DNA of 64,000 bases from Chryseobacterium sp. 6424 (GCF_003692615.1 NZ_CP023540.1:2108001-2172000); one strand, 5' to 3'; numbered from the stretch's first letter, positions 7,826 through 16,620 are shown. Made by a program: numbers and translations. Notes: a model not told the origin generated them from the letters alone.

Positions 7826-9055
7826 ATGAAAAAAACCATCTTAATATTCGCTTTTCTATTCGCTTTTCTGAACGTAAATGCACAGAAAGAGAAACTCGAC
7901 CAACTTTTTGAAAAATATCAGGAAACAGAAGGTGTTACCTCCATCAAAATTGCCAAACCGATGTTTAATATGCTGAATAAACTCAACATCAACGACTCGG
8001 AACTTGACCAGATCAAACCTCTCTTAAGTAAAATCAACGCACTTAAAATTCTGGTGGTAGAAAAACCCGATACGCAAAAGACGGACGACAACAAACAGAC
8101 AGGCACCTTTCAGAAACTTCAGGCAGACATCTCCAACTCCCTCAAAAATCTGAAATATGAGGAACTGATGACGGTCAACAGCAAGGACAATAAAATTAAA
8201 TTTCTGTCTTCTGATGCAACCAATGGCATCTTGGATAATCTTCTGCTAAGCATTAATTCCGAAGACAACACGGTGCTGATGATGCTCGACGGAAAAATCT
8301 CTATGGATGATGTAAACAATCTTGTGAATGAAGTGCAAACAACCGCATCTACATCTGGGGTAACAACAAAAAGCGTGGCTACGCAGGAGAGAAACGTAGG
8401 TAAGTTCAGCGGCATACAGGTATCATCGGGGATTAATGTGTCTTTCACGCAGGATCCAAGACAAAAAGTAACCGTAGATTCGGACAGACCAGAACTTATA
8501 AAAACCGAAGTAGTGGGCGGTATACTGAAAATTTATGTAGAGAACAACCATAATGCGAAATTTAAAAAACTGAATGTCACCGTTTTCGCACCAAAACTTA
8601 ATAAGATTGCGGTAAATTCAGGTGCGAGTTTCAATTCATTAAATACCATACAAAGCGATTATTTCCAGGTGGCAGTCACTTCAGGAGCAAACCTGAAAGC
8701 CGACCTGGAGACGAAAGGAAAAATAGAACTGTCCACCACATCTGGCTCCAGCGCAAGACTGAATATGCACGCAGACGAACTGGACATGAATGCGACAAGC
8801 GGCGCTTCAGCAACATTGTACGGAAAGTCAAACGTAGCAACATTCGATGCCACCAGCGCAGCGATGATAAATGCACAGGATCTGGTCAGCCAAAGGTCAA
8901 AAATCAACGCCTCGTCCGGTGCAAGCGTAAAAGTGAACGCCACCGAAAGCATTAATGTCACCGGAACTTCAGGCGCCAGCGTAAGATACCGGGCCAACGC
9001 CAGCGTTCAGCGCAATGCCTCACTCACCGGTGGCGCGTCCCTGAAACCATTATAG
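7826..9055 (+). CDS. Secreted DUF4252-GIN (DUF2807) fusion protein
   Basis: Exported protein of 409 residues with a signal peptide (about 1-19, ending VNAQ). Residues about 20-170 match DUF4252, a Bacteroidota family of unknown function (FEKYQETEGVTSIKIAKPMF). After a short linker, residues about 185-409 form a GIN/DUF2807 domain: a parallel repeat-rich structure with recurring SGAS- and SSGAS-type turns every 15-20 residues (NSGASFNS, TSGANLKA, TSGSSARL, SSGASVKV). It follows the sigma/anti-sigma pair and precedes a second DUF4252 gene. Role unknown; a periplasmic or surface-attached structural protein under the sigma factor is plausible. Confidence 0.82.
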   Translation: MKKTILIFAFLFAFLNVNAQKEKLDQLFEKYQETEGVTSIKIAKPMFNMLNKLNINDSELDQIKPLLSKINALKILVVEKPDTQKTDDNKQTGTFQKLQADISNSLKNLKYEELMTVNSKDNKIKFLSSDATNGILDNLLLSINSEDNTVLMMLDGKISMDDVNNLVNEVQTTASTSGVTTKSVATQERNVGKFSGIQVSSGINVSFTQDPRQKVTVDSDRPELIKTEVVGGILKIYVENNHNAKFKKLNVTVFAPKLNKIAVNSGASFNSLNTIQSDYFQVAVTSGANLKADLETKGKIELSTTSGSSARLNMHADELDMNATSGASATLYGKSNVATFDATSAAMINAQDLVSQRSKINASSGASVKVNATESINVTGTSGASVRYRANASVQRNASLTGGASLKPL

Positions 9056-9068
9056 AAAAACTTTAACC

Positions 9069-9590
9069 ATGAAAAACTCATCAATTATTTTTACCGCGAT
9101 CTGCCTGCTCTGCCTGCAATCCTGTATCGTCTCGAATACCCCGAAAATGGGTTTCTTCGATAATCCTTATTACGATTATAAAGACGCAAAATTCAAAAGC
9201 ATCAACGTACCGATGTTTATTGCAAAACCGATGATGAAAAAAGCCCTGCGGGAAGAAGGTGGTAATGAAGAACTCATTAGCTTGATTAAAAAGATTTCCG
9301 ATATCAAAGTATTGACGGTTGAAAACGGTAACCAAACTATGCTCGCAGATTATACAAATTATCTTACCCACAATAATTTCTCGGAATGGATGACGATTAA
9401 AAAAGAAAATCAACTCGTGAAGTTTCAGGCAAAACAAAAGGGCGAGACCATCAAAAAACTGCTGATCACGGTAAATTCGGGCAATGAATTGGTTTTCGTG
9501 GATGTCTCCGGTAAATTTACAGCCGATGATATTTCGAGAATCATCAATTATTCTGAAGATAAAGACGTAAAAAAAATTGTCTCAAAATAA
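9069..9590 (+). CDS. DUF4252 domain lipoprotein
   Basis: A 173-residue probable lipoprotein: a short signal peptide ends in the lipobox LQSC (Cys at residue 19). The rest is a DUF4252 domain with the INVPMFIAKPMMKKAL segment that parallels the VTSIKIAKPMFNML segment of the upstream fusion protein, indicating paralogues. It starts 13 bases after that gene and ends in a hairpin terminator. Function unknown. Confidence 0.82.
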   Translation: MKNSSIIFTAICLLCLQSCIVSNTPKMGFFDNPYYDYKDAKFKSINVPMFIAKPMMKKALREEGGNEELISLIKKISDIKVLTVENGNQTMLADYTNYLTHNNFSEWMTIKKENQLVKFQAKQKGETIKKLLITVNSGNELVFVDVSGKFTADDISRIINYSEDKDVKKIVSK

Positions 9591-9595
9591 CATCA

Positions 9596-9618
9596 CCCCA
9601 GGATTCTCTGGGGATTTT
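9596..9618 (+). terminator. Terminator after the DUF4252 lipoprotein gene
   Basis: GC-rich 6-bp stem CCCCAG/CTGGGG with a 6-base loop and a short T-run, just past the stop codon, separating the sigma-factor cluster from guaB. Confidence 0.7.
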
Positions 9619-9683
9619 CGTCTAATCCAGGAACTAAAGAAACTAATTTCCTACCCCAGCTTTCATCGTAATTAAAAAAACAC

Positions 9684-9691
9684 TAATTTTG
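9684..9691 (+). promoter_or_regulatory. guaB -7 box
   Basis: TAATTTTG, an exact TAnnTTTG match 14 bases before the guaB ATG. Position 9662-9664 (TTC), 19 bases upstream, is a near match to the -33 TTG. Confidence 0.6.
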
Positions 9692-9705
9692 CACAGAAAG
9701 TAAAG

Positions 9706-11166
9706 ATGTCTATCCACAACAAAATCGTAGAAACGGCCATCACTTTCGATGACGTACTTCTAATTCCGTCTTATTCCGAAGTTCTGCCGAACCAGGTTTC
9801 CCTAAAATCAAGACTTTCCGATAAAATCACGCTTAACGCACCCATCGTCTCTGCAGCGATGGATACCGTGACCGAAGCTGAAATGGCGATTGCCATGGCC
9901 CGCGTTGGCGGCATCGGTTTCATCCACAAAAATATGCCGGTCGATGAGCAGGCCGCGCAGGTGTACCGCGTGAAACGTTCTGAAAACGGCATGATCAGCG
10001 ATCCGGTGACCTTGTCTAAAGATCATACTTTAGCCGAAGCAAAGGAAATGATGGCCCATTTTAAAATTTCAGGTTTACCGGTGGTAGATGCTGATAATAA
10101 ACTGATCGGCATCATCACCAACCGCGATGTGAAATATCAGGAAAACCTCAACGCGAAAGTAGAGGAACTGATGACCAAAGACAAACTGATCACTTCCGAT
10201 AAAGAAACCAACCTGGAGCAGGCCAAAGAAATTCTGCTCAAAAACCGCGTCGAGAAACTTCCAATCGTGGACAAGGAGTTCAAATTGGTCGGCCTGATTA
10301 CCATTAAAGACATCGACAATCAACTTGAATATCCAAACGCCAACAAAGACCAGAACGGCCGACTGATCGTAGGTGCCGGCGTGGGCGTAGGTGAAGACAC
10401 GATGGACCGCGTTGCCGCTTTGGTGGAAGCCGGCGTAGATATCATCGCTGTAGATTCTGCGCACGGCCATTCACGTGGTGTTTTAGATAAAATTAAAGAA
10501 ATCCGCAGCGCTTTCCCTGAACTTGATATCGTAGGCGGAAACATCGTAACAGCCGAAGGCGCAAGAGACCTCATCGATGCGGGCGCTAATATTCTGAAAG
10601 TGGGCGTTGGGCCCGGCTCGATCTGTACGACAAGAGTGGTTGCAGGTGTTGGCGTACCGCAACTTTCCGCGATTTATAATGTTTTTGAATACGCTAAAAC
10701 CAAAAATGTAGCGGTAATCGCGGATGGCGGAATCAAACTTTCGGGCGACATCGTGAAAGCATTGGCATCGGGCGCCAGTGCGGTGATGCTCGGATCTTTA
10801 CTTGCCGGAACAGATGAAGCGCCCGGTGAGGAAATCATTTTCCAGGGACGTAAATTCAAAGCGTATCAGGGCATGGGTTCGCTTTCGGCGATGCGTCGTG
10901 GCGGCAAGGAAAGATACTTCCAGAGCGAGGCGAAAAAATTTGTACCGGAAGGCATCGAAGGCCGCGTTCCGCACAAAGGTAAACTTGAAGAAGTCGTTTT
11001 TCAACTTACAGGCGGAATCCGCGCCGGTATGGGCTATTGCGGCACCAAAGACATCGACACGCTACAGCGCGAAGGCAAAATGGTTAAGATTACGGGCAGC
11101 GGTCTGAAGGAATCTCACCCGCACGATGTCATCATCACGCAAGAAGCGCCAAACTACTCGCTTTAG
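9706..11166 (+). CDS. guaB: IMP dehydrogenase
   Basis: Oxidises IMP to XMP, the committed step of GMP synthesis. The N-terminal barrel part begins with [16 protein letters not shown] pair of CBS domains is inserted at about residues 95-205. The catalytic loop [12 protein letters not shown] places the nucleophilic Cys at 307, and the mobile flap region [17 protein letters not shown] follows near 390. The full length of 486 residues is normal. It stands alone between terminators; gmk, the next enzyme but one in the pathway, is 38 kb away. Confidence 0.97.
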   Translation: MSIHNKIVETAITFDDVLLIPSYSEVLPNQVSLKSRLSDKITLNAPIVSAAMDTVTEAEMAIAMARVGGIGFIHKNMPVDEQAAQVYRVKRSENGMISDPVTLSKDHTLAEAKEMMAHFKISGLPVVDADNKLIGIITNRDVKYQENLNAKVEELMTKDKLITSDKETNLEQAKEILLKNRVEKLPIVDKEFKLVGLITIKDIDNQLEYPNANKDQNGRLIVGAGVGVGEDTMDRVAALVEAGVDIIAVDSAHGHSRGVLDKIKEIRSAFPELDIVGGNIVTAEGARDLIDAGANILKVGVGPGSICTTRVVAGVGVPQLSAIYNVFEYAKTKNVAVIADGGIKLSGDIVKALASGASAVMLGSLLAGTDEAPGEEIIFQGRKFKAYQGMGSLSAMRRGGKERYFQSEAKKFVPEGIEGRVPHKGKLEEVVFQLTGGIRAGMGYCGTKDIDTLQREGKMVKITGSGLKESHPHDVIITQEAPNYSL

Positions 11167-11182
11167 AATCAATAAATAAAAT

Positions 11183-11218
11183 AACGGCTGCAGAATTGAG
11201 TTTTGCAGCCGTTTTCTT
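11183..11218. terminator. Terminator between guaB and the T9SS cargo pseudogene
   Basis: A 10-bp perfect stem (AACGGCTGCA/TGCAGCCGTT) followed by T-rich sequence on the + strand and preceded by an A/T-rich run, so it can serve both convergent genes. Confidence 0.85.
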
Positions 11219-11229
11219 TAAATTTAAAA

Positions 11230-11921
11230 TTACTTTTTAATGAATTTCAGTTCGCTTAACTTAGCTTGATTTGAAATAATTCTAAGTACATAAACGCCCG
11301 GTTTCAGGTCCTTACGTTAATCTTTTGACTAAATTTTTCATTCCGAACCAACTGACCGGACACATTAAAAATCTGTAAAGTTTGCGCAGATTCCACACCC
11401 GAAACCGTGATAAAATCTGTCACAGGATTTGGGAACAGCTGCACTTTTACTTTTGTAGCATCACTGGTCGCCAAATTTGAACTGTGGACGTCACCGGTCA
11501 TTACAGAATTTGTTGCGGTAAGGTTTCCACCACATTCGCCGTTGGTCAACGCTACATTTTCAACCCACGTTCCGTAGGTGTTATTCGGCGGGTTTGTGGC
11601 TGCGCTGTTTCCGGTAGCGTTGTAATAAATCAGATAAGGATTTTCAAAATCGCCGTTGCCACTGTCTGCTAAAAACTCCCATCGGCTGAGCGCATTATTC
11701 CACTGGATTTTAAATTCACACGTACCGAGTCCGCCGCATTCCTGATCGCCTGTGACCGGAGTGGTAATATAGATTTTCTTGTTGTAGCTGTCAATCCCTG
11801 TATTGCTGAACAAAAAATTTTGATTTTCAAACAGGTTGTGGCAACCATTGAAGGTGATGGTATTCTGTGCGAATACAAAACTACCCATCGCGACCGCTAC
11901 AGTAAAGTATAGTTTTTTCAT
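11230..11921 (-). pseudogene. T9SS type A sorting-domain secreted protein, frameshifted near the C-terminus
   Basis: Starting at the ATG at 11921, this gene encodes a signal peptide (MKKLYFTVAVAMGSFVFAQ), a mid-region of unknown function rich in Asn, Gly and Cys, and the start of a type A sorting domain (QLFPNPVTDFITVSG, LQIFNVSGQLV). The frame then stops at 11304-11306. In the adjacent frame the missing end is readable: LKPGVYVLRIISNQAKLSE, then LKFIKK, to a stop at 11230-11232. One base (a C in the + strand run at 11310-11311) appears to be missing. Without the last 23 or so residues the cargo would probably not be recognised by the type IX machinery. Confidence 0.82.
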
Positions 11922-11923
11922 CG

Positions 11924-12504
11924 TTATGGTCTTTGTGGGTAAACACCCTGCAACGCAATAATACATTTCATTGCAAGATAAGGCTGCATATTGTTGTGGG
12001 GCTGGTTGCCGCCGCTTATACCAACTGCCTGCGCATTCATACTTACGTTGGGAGTTGTAGTTGTATATTCTTTATCAAGTGCTTTCGTATTTGCAGATAC
12101 AGCGTTAGTAGGCAGATTTGTGTCACCGTCAGCAGTGCTGCCGCGCAATTGGTGTGTGTGCATCGGCATTTCAGTGGTACTCAGCGTATGTGTTTCAGTA
12201 CCCGCCATCTCTCCCTGTTGCCTTGGCGAGAGACCGCGCCTTGACCAGCGTGAACCAGTGCCCGTCCGCGCATGTCAGGCAAAGCAAATGTTGTTACACC
12301 ATTTCCGCCATACGTAGTTCCCAAAAGCGAGAAAAGTGCGGTATTCTGTGCAATAGGTAGCAATTGGCCGTTGCATTCCGCCCAACCAACGGGAGCAAAA
12401 TTAAAAGCAACGAAAGCAATTTGTCCTAAAAACGGTTCGCTTGCTTGTGCTTTTAGCGGCGTAAGGGATGATGCTACCAACAGGGATAGAATTATTTTTT
12501 TCAT
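11924..12504 (-). pseudogene. Tail-collar-domain secreted protein, frameshifted
   Basis: The first frame (start 12504) has a signal peptide (MKKIILSLLVASSLTPLKAQ) and a phage tail-collar domain: GQIAFVAFNFAPVGWAECNG, LFSLLGTTYGGNGVTTFALP and DMRGRALVH. It stops at 12181. The second half lies in the next frame, from about 12208: MAGTETHTLSTTEMPMHTH to MQPYLAMKCIIALQGVYP, ending at 11924. A single missing base near 12208-12211 accounts for the break; repaired length is about 193 residues, typical for this family. The family is named for phage proteins, but signal-peptide versions are common chromosomal genes in flavobacteria. The T9SS cargo gene starts two bases after its stop. Confidence 0.83.
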
Positions 12505-12666
12505 AAAATCAGTTTTAATGTTATGCGAATATACTAGTATTAAGTAATAAATTCGCAGGTGGTTTAACCTTTTATTCTGAAAACTGCAATTGCGTTTCTA
12601 TATTAATGATTTCACACTGGCATCGCGTTTGCCGCACTTATAATCCATTTTATGTAGGAAATGTGT

Positions 12667-12682
12667 CGTGATATATTTCATG
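12667..12682. promoter_or_regulatory. Possible operator upstream of nirK
   Basis: An imperfect palindrome CGTGATATATTTCATG (12 of 16 positions symmetric, core TGA-N6-TCA) is centred 40 bases before the nirK -7 box. The pattern loosely recalls CRP/FNR-family nitric-oxide or oxygen regulators, but it lacks the full TTGAT/ATCAA arms. Confidence 0.25.
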
Positions 12683-12714
12683 CGGCAATTCTTCTATACT
12701 TCATTTAAATAGGA

Positions 12715-12722
12715 TACCTTTG
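12715..12722 (+). promoter_or_regulatory. nirK -7 box
   Basis: TACCTTTG, an exact TAnnTTTG match 32 bases before the nirK ATG. No TTG is found at the standard -33 spacing, which would fit a promoter that needs an activator. Confidence 0.55.
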
Positions 12723-12754
12723 TCCCATTAAACTTTTAAAGCTAAATATTAGAG

Positions 12755-13786
12755 ATGAATAAATTAATCACAACATTTGCAATAGCCTTCTTAATGCTGC
12801 AGGCCTGCAAACAAAACCCTGAAAACACTTCTACAAAAACTGAAAATGCCATTGAAATAAAAGTAAGTGGCGAAACTGAAACCCAAAAAGCACTCGCACC
12901 TCCTTTTGTTCCGGCTCAAATAGGTGACCGTGCAGCCAAAAAAGTCATCGTTCACCTTGAATCTACTGAAGAGGAAGGTGTATTGGCAGACGGCGTAACC
13001 TACAAATTCTGGACTTTCAACCGTACAGTTCCGGGATCTTTCATCAGAATCCGTGTGGGTGACGAGGTAGAACTTCACCTCAAAAATGCCAGCAACAGCG
13101 TAATGCCGCACAACATTGACCTTCACGCGGTGAACGGGCCGGGCGGTGGCGCTGAAGCAACCAATGTAGCGCCGGGGAAAACCGCTATCTTTAATTTTAA
13201 AGCACTGAATCCAGGACTTTACGTGTATCACTGTGCTGCGGCACCCGTTCCATTGCACATCGCAAACGGAATGTACGGTCTGATCTTGGTGGAACCTGCG
13301 GGCGGACTTCCGAAAGTTGACAGAGAATATTACATCATGCAGTCTGAATTCTATACAAAAGGTAAAACCGACGAGAAAGGTCTGCAGGAGTTCGACCAGG
13401 ACAAAGGTGTTGACGAAAAACCAACCTACGTAGTTTTTAACGGAAAGAAAAACGCGTTGATGGGCGAAAACAAACTTGAAGCTAAAGTTGGCGAAACTGT
13501 AAGACTTTTCGTTGGTAACGGTGGTCCTAACCTGGTTTCATCATTCCACGTAATCGGTGAAATTTTCGACAGAGTGTATATGGAAGGCGGAACCAAAATC
13601 AACGAAAATGTGCAGACAACGCTTATTCCGGCGGGTGGCGCGGCGATCGTAGAGTTTAAAGTAGAGGAACCTGGCGAATATGTTTTGGTTGACCATTCCA
13701 TCTTCCGGGCGTTCAATAAAGGTGCAATTGGAATCTTAAAAGTAACCGGTGAAAAAAATCCAAAAGTTTATCATAAAGTTCAATAG
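12755..13786 (+). CDS. nirK: Copper-containing nitrite reductase (lipoprotein)
   Basis: Reduces nitrite to nitric oxide in the periplasm. The signal peptide ends in the lipobox LQAC (Cys 18), so it is probably membrane-anchored. Two cupredoxin domains follow. Copper ligands are visible: His119, His159-Cys160, His168 and Met173 (in MPHN, YHC, PLH and NGM) for the type 1 and type 2 sites, with the catalytic Asp122 (HNID), His265 (SSFHVIG) and His314 (LVDHSIF). The length of 343 residues leaves no room for a fused cytochrome or plastocyanin domain. It heads a run of three genes with a NirV-like protein and a Sco protein. No nor or nos gene is in the window. Confidence 0.95.
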   Translation: MNKLITTFAIAFLMLQACKQNPENTSTKTENAIEIKVSGETETQKALAPPFVPAQIGDRAAKKVIVHLESTEEEGVLADGVTYKFWTFNRTVPGSFIRIRVGDEVELHLKNASNSVMPHNIDLHAVNGPGGGAEATNVAPGKTAIFNFKALNPGLYVYHCAAAPVPLHIANGMYGLILVEPAGGLPKVDREYYIMQSEFYTKGKTDEKGLQEFDQDKGVDEKPTYVVFNGKKNALMGENKLEAKVGETVRLFVGNGGPNLVSSFHVIGEIFDRVYMEGGTKINENVQTTLIPAGGAAIVEFKVEEPGEYVLVDHSIFRAFNKGAIGILKVTGEKNPKVYHKVQ

Positions 13787-13808
13787 TCATTCTATAAAAG
13801 AAACTGCT

Positions 13809-14642
13809 GTGCGCAAATATTTAAAATTAATTATCTGCTTTGGCAGTTTCTTTTTTCTATATCAGAGCTGTGACAAAGCCGCCACCACAGACACTTCAGA
13901 TAAAATTTCAGCTTCAGCCAAAGAAGTTTCGATAAATCCTGAAGTAAAAATGGTGACCATAAAAGGCGGCGAATACCAGCCTTTTTACGGTGAAGACAGT
14001 TCTTTGGTTGAGGTAAAAGATTTTCTGCTGGATGAACGGCCCGTAACGAACCGTGAGTTTCTGGATTTCGTTAAAAAAAATCCGCAATGGAAACGCAGTA
14101 ACGTCAAAGCCATTTTCGCGGACGAAACCTATCTAAAGGATTGGCAGGATGATGAAACCCTTCCGAAAAACGCGGATCCGAATGCCGCTGTCACTTTCGT
14201 GTCGTGGTTTGCAGCGAAAGCTTACGCAAAAGCTGCCGGAAAACGTCTTCCGACGCTTGATGAATGGGAATATGTGGCGATGGCCGACGAGGAAACTGCA
14301 AATGCGAGAAACAAGCCCAGCTATTCGGCACATCTGATCAATCTTTACAACGAAAAAGACCGTCAAACGCATAAAGTAAAACTTTCAAAACCCAATTATT
14401 GGGGCGTTTACAATATGTTTGATATCATTTGGGAATGGACGGATGATTTCAATTCGATCATGACGACCAGTGACACACGCAGCGGAACATTCGATGACAA
14501 GGGACTTTTCTGTGCGGCGGCGGCCACTACAGCCACGGATGCGCTGAATTACGCATCGTATATGCGGTATGCATTCCGGGCGAGTTTAAAAGCGAATTAC
14601 ACGGTATCCAATCTAGGATTTCGGTGTGCAAAAGATCTCTAA
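13809..14642 (+). CDS. NirV-like formylglycine-generating-enzyme-family lipoprotein
   Basis: SUMF1/FGE-sulfatase-fold protein of 277 residues, read from a GTG at 13809, which gives a signal peptide ending in the lipobox YQSC; an earlier GTG at 13749 would overlap nirK and bury the signal. Family landmarks include MVTIKGGEYQPFYG, DERPVTNREFLDFVKKNP, AAKAYAKAAGKRLPTLDEWE and the C-terminal NLGFRCAKDL. It starts 22 bases after nirK and its stop is two bases from the Sco gene. NirV, of the same fold, is a known neighbour of nirK; its role in nitrite reduction is not settled. Confidence 0.8.
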   Translation: MRKYLKLIICFGSFFFLYQSCDKAATTDTSDKISASAKEVSINPEVKMVTIKGGEYQPFYGEDSSLVEVKDFLLDERPVTNREFLDFVKKNPQWKRSNVKAIFADETYLKDWQDDETLPKNADPNAAVTFVSWFAAKAYAKAAGKRLPTLDEWEYVAMADEETANARNKPSYSAHLINLYNEKDRQTHKVKLSKPNYWGVYNMFDIIWEWTDDFNSIMTTSDTRSGTFDDKGLFCAAAATTATDALNYASYMRYAFRASLKANYTVSNLGFRCAKDL

Positions 14643-14644
14643 AT

Positions 14645-15220
14645 ATGAAAAGTATAATTTTTTACCTCTTCTCAATTTTAGCTTTAACGGCGTGCAGCCA
14701 AAAAAATGAGGAAGTTTCTACCAGCAAAGACACCAGGGGAAATTCCATTTTCGTACTCGATTCGAAATGGCAAAACCAGGACGGCAAAGAACTTTATTTA
14801 AAAGATTTGAAAGGTAAAAACCTCGTAATGGTCATGATTTTTACGAGTTGCCAGACGGCCTGTCCACTCCTGGTGGCTGATATGAAAAGCATCGAAGCCA
14901 AAATCGATAAAAAAGTTTTAAAGGAAACCAACTTCGTCCTCATCTCGATTGATCCTGAAAACGACACGCCGGAAGTTCTGAAAAAATACGCCCGAAAGGA
15001 AAATCTGGACCGCGCACCGTACACACTTCTACGTGGCGATCTGGAATCTACGCGTGAACTTGCCAATGTGCTGGCCATAAAGTACAAACAAATTACGCCG
15101 ATCGTTTTCTCGCACTCGAATATTATTACGGTATTTGACAAGAACGGTGAAATGGCCGGACAGGAAGAAGGTACCGTGAAATCTGCTGCCATTGCGGAGA
15201 TGGTGAATGCATTGAAATAA
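14645..15220 (+). CDS. SCO1/SenC-family copper chaperone lipoprotein
   Basis: Thioredoxin-fold copper protein of 191 residues. The signal peptide ends in the lipobox LTAC. The copper-binding CxxxC (Cys69-x3-Cys73 in FTSCQTACP) and the distal His157 (FSHSN) are present. Sco proteins usually deliver copper to cytochrome oxidase; here the location two bases after the NirV-like gene suggests copper delivery to NirK. An in-frame ATG upstream (14624) lies inside the previous gene and is unlikely to be used. Confidence 0.9.
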   Translation: MKSIIFYLFSILALTACSQKNEEVSTSKDTRGNSIFVLDSKWQNQDGKELYLKDLKGKNLVMVMIFTSCQTACPLLVADMKSIEAKIDKKVLKETNFVLISIDPENDTPEVLKKYARKENLDRAPYTLLRGDLESTRELANVLAIKYKQITPIVFSHSNIITVFDKNGEMAGQEEGTVKSAAIAEMVNALK

Positions 15221-15252
15221 AAACGTTTTCTTTATACTGTAACGCAAAAAAA

Positions 15253-16347
15253 TTACGTGCTTTCAGGTTCCTGAAAATCATCCTGACCTAATTTCTTGCT
15301 GAAATCATCAATCCGCCAATCCGTCGCGGCATTACCTTTTGCGATTTTTTCTTTTGCATAAAGACGGAAATCGTTTTCGGTTTTTTCTAAAAGATAATCA
15401 TAAGGCCCCACTGCCGAAATAAGTTTCACCAAAACCGGCGCAATCTCCAGCGTGATGAAAAGTCCCATGATGAACGCGGCAGCAACAGCGATGATTTCCG
15501 AATTTTTTCCGAGCTCGTCGAGCGCCTGAAGTCTTGCCGCAAAACCATTGAATTTGTCTTCAAAGGTTTCGGTTTTCTTTCGCTCGGTTTCAATGTTCGT
15601 GTAAACTTTCGAAATTTCTTTGTCTAAATATTCCAAACGCGGTGCGATGGATTTCTGATAATTTTCCAGATCCTGCCGGCGCTGTTCTTTGAGTTCAGCT
15701 TTCCGTTTTGCGTTTGTACCGTAACCAACTTTTCCGGAAGTCAGACCGCTTTGCTTTCCTAAAATTTCCTTTTCAAGCTCTACCGAAGCGGAATCATAAG
15801 CTCTTTGATACTCTGCCGCGCGCGCCGTGATCTGTTTTTTCTCGGTTTCAAACGGACCGGATTGCTGCAGAATCCGACCGTTCATCTCGGCCTGAAGTTG
15901 CGTTTTGTTCCTTTGGATGATGGTGTTGAGCTGCTTGTTGACTTCTTTTTCGAAGATTTTGAGTTCGAGTGGTTTTGAAATAATGATTCCAAGAAACGCT
16001 GCCAGAATCAGTCGCGGTAATGACATTAAGAGCTGATTCCACCAGGTTCCGGTCTTTTTAATCGATGAAACAATGTATCTGTCGAGGTTGAAGATCATCA
16101 GACCCCAAAGTAGGGCGAACGCCACGGAAATCCAGATATTATCAAAAACGGTAAACATCGCGTAACCGGCTGAAAGTGTCGCGAATACAGACGTGAAGAG
16201 CACGATGCCGCCGATGCCTGCAAACTTGTTCCATTCGGAGGGCGTTTTTCGTAAAATATGGATATTGCCGCCAGAACAAATCAGTAAAAACTTCTGAAAC
16301 CAATTCATCCGGTGGGTTTTTATAGGCTGAGGTTGTGGAATTTTCAT
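15253..16347 (-). CDS. DUF4407 membrane protein
   Basis: A 364-residue protein with hydrophobic segments near residues 45-70, 73-95 and 108-125, a long charged helical section (about 125-280, probably coiled coil with many Glu, Lys and Gln residues), and another membrane segment near 290-312. The N-terminal RMNWFQKFLLICSGGNIHIL and the following WNKFAGIGGIVLFTS match DUF4407. Function unknown. It is convergent with the Sco gene and separated from ruvC by a structured repeat. Confidence 0.85.
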   Translation of the reverse strand: MKIPQPQPIKTHRMNWFQKFLLICSGGNIHILRKTPSEWNKFAGIGGIVLFTSVFATLSAGYAMFTVFDNIWISVAFALLWGLMIFNLDRYIVSSIKKTGTWWNQLLMSLPRLILAAFLGIIISKPLELKIFEKEVNKQLNTIIQRNKTQLQAEMNGRILQQSGPFETEKKQITARAAEYQRAYDSASVELEKEILGKQSGLTSGKVGYGTNAKRKAELKEQRRQDLENYQKSIAPRLEYLDKEISKVYTNIETERKKTETFEDKFNGFAARLQALDELGKNSEIIAVAAAFIMGLFITLEIAPVLVKLISAVGPYDYLLEKTENDFRLYAKEKIAKGNAATDWRIDDFSKKLGQDDFQEPEST

Positions 16348-16497
16348 AATCTATTTGTAGTTAAGAACGTATCAATGTTACAAATAGTATTAGGTTTAAC
16401 CAAGTAAAATCTTTGTATAACTTTTGTAGAGGATTTTACAAAATAAATTATTGATAACGAAACACTTACCTATCAAAAGGGAAACAACCTGAACTTA

Positions 16498-16591
16498 TAG
16501 CCCGGATTGAAACGGCATCCTTTTTCGGTGGTGGAGCGCCAGCGGAAGCACCGAAAAAGATAAAGTGGAAAGCCGGTCGGGTCTTCGGAAA
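16498..16591 (+). repeat. Structured intergenic repeat, copy 1
   Basis: Begins TAGCCCGGATTGAAACGGCA, then ATCCTTTTTCGGTG, a GC-rich loop, and the matching CACCGAAAAAGAT, followed by AAAGTGGAAAGCCGG. A second copy (58342-58420) has the same frame with a different but self-complementary inner stem (CTTTGGT/ACCAAAG), so the pairing is preserved while the sequence changes. It resembles an intergenic motif I recall as abundant in flavobacteria, possibly the Flavo-1 RNA family; that identity is unverified. Confidence 0.75.
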
Positions 16592-16620
16592 TGCATCTAC
16601 CTTTGATGCTCCTTAAAAAT

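Noticed and set aside
11924..12504. Tail-collar domain as sign of a prophage
   Set aside because: The protein has a signal peptide and no other phage genes, integrase or attachment sites are near; such exported tail-collar proteins are ordinary in flavobacteria.
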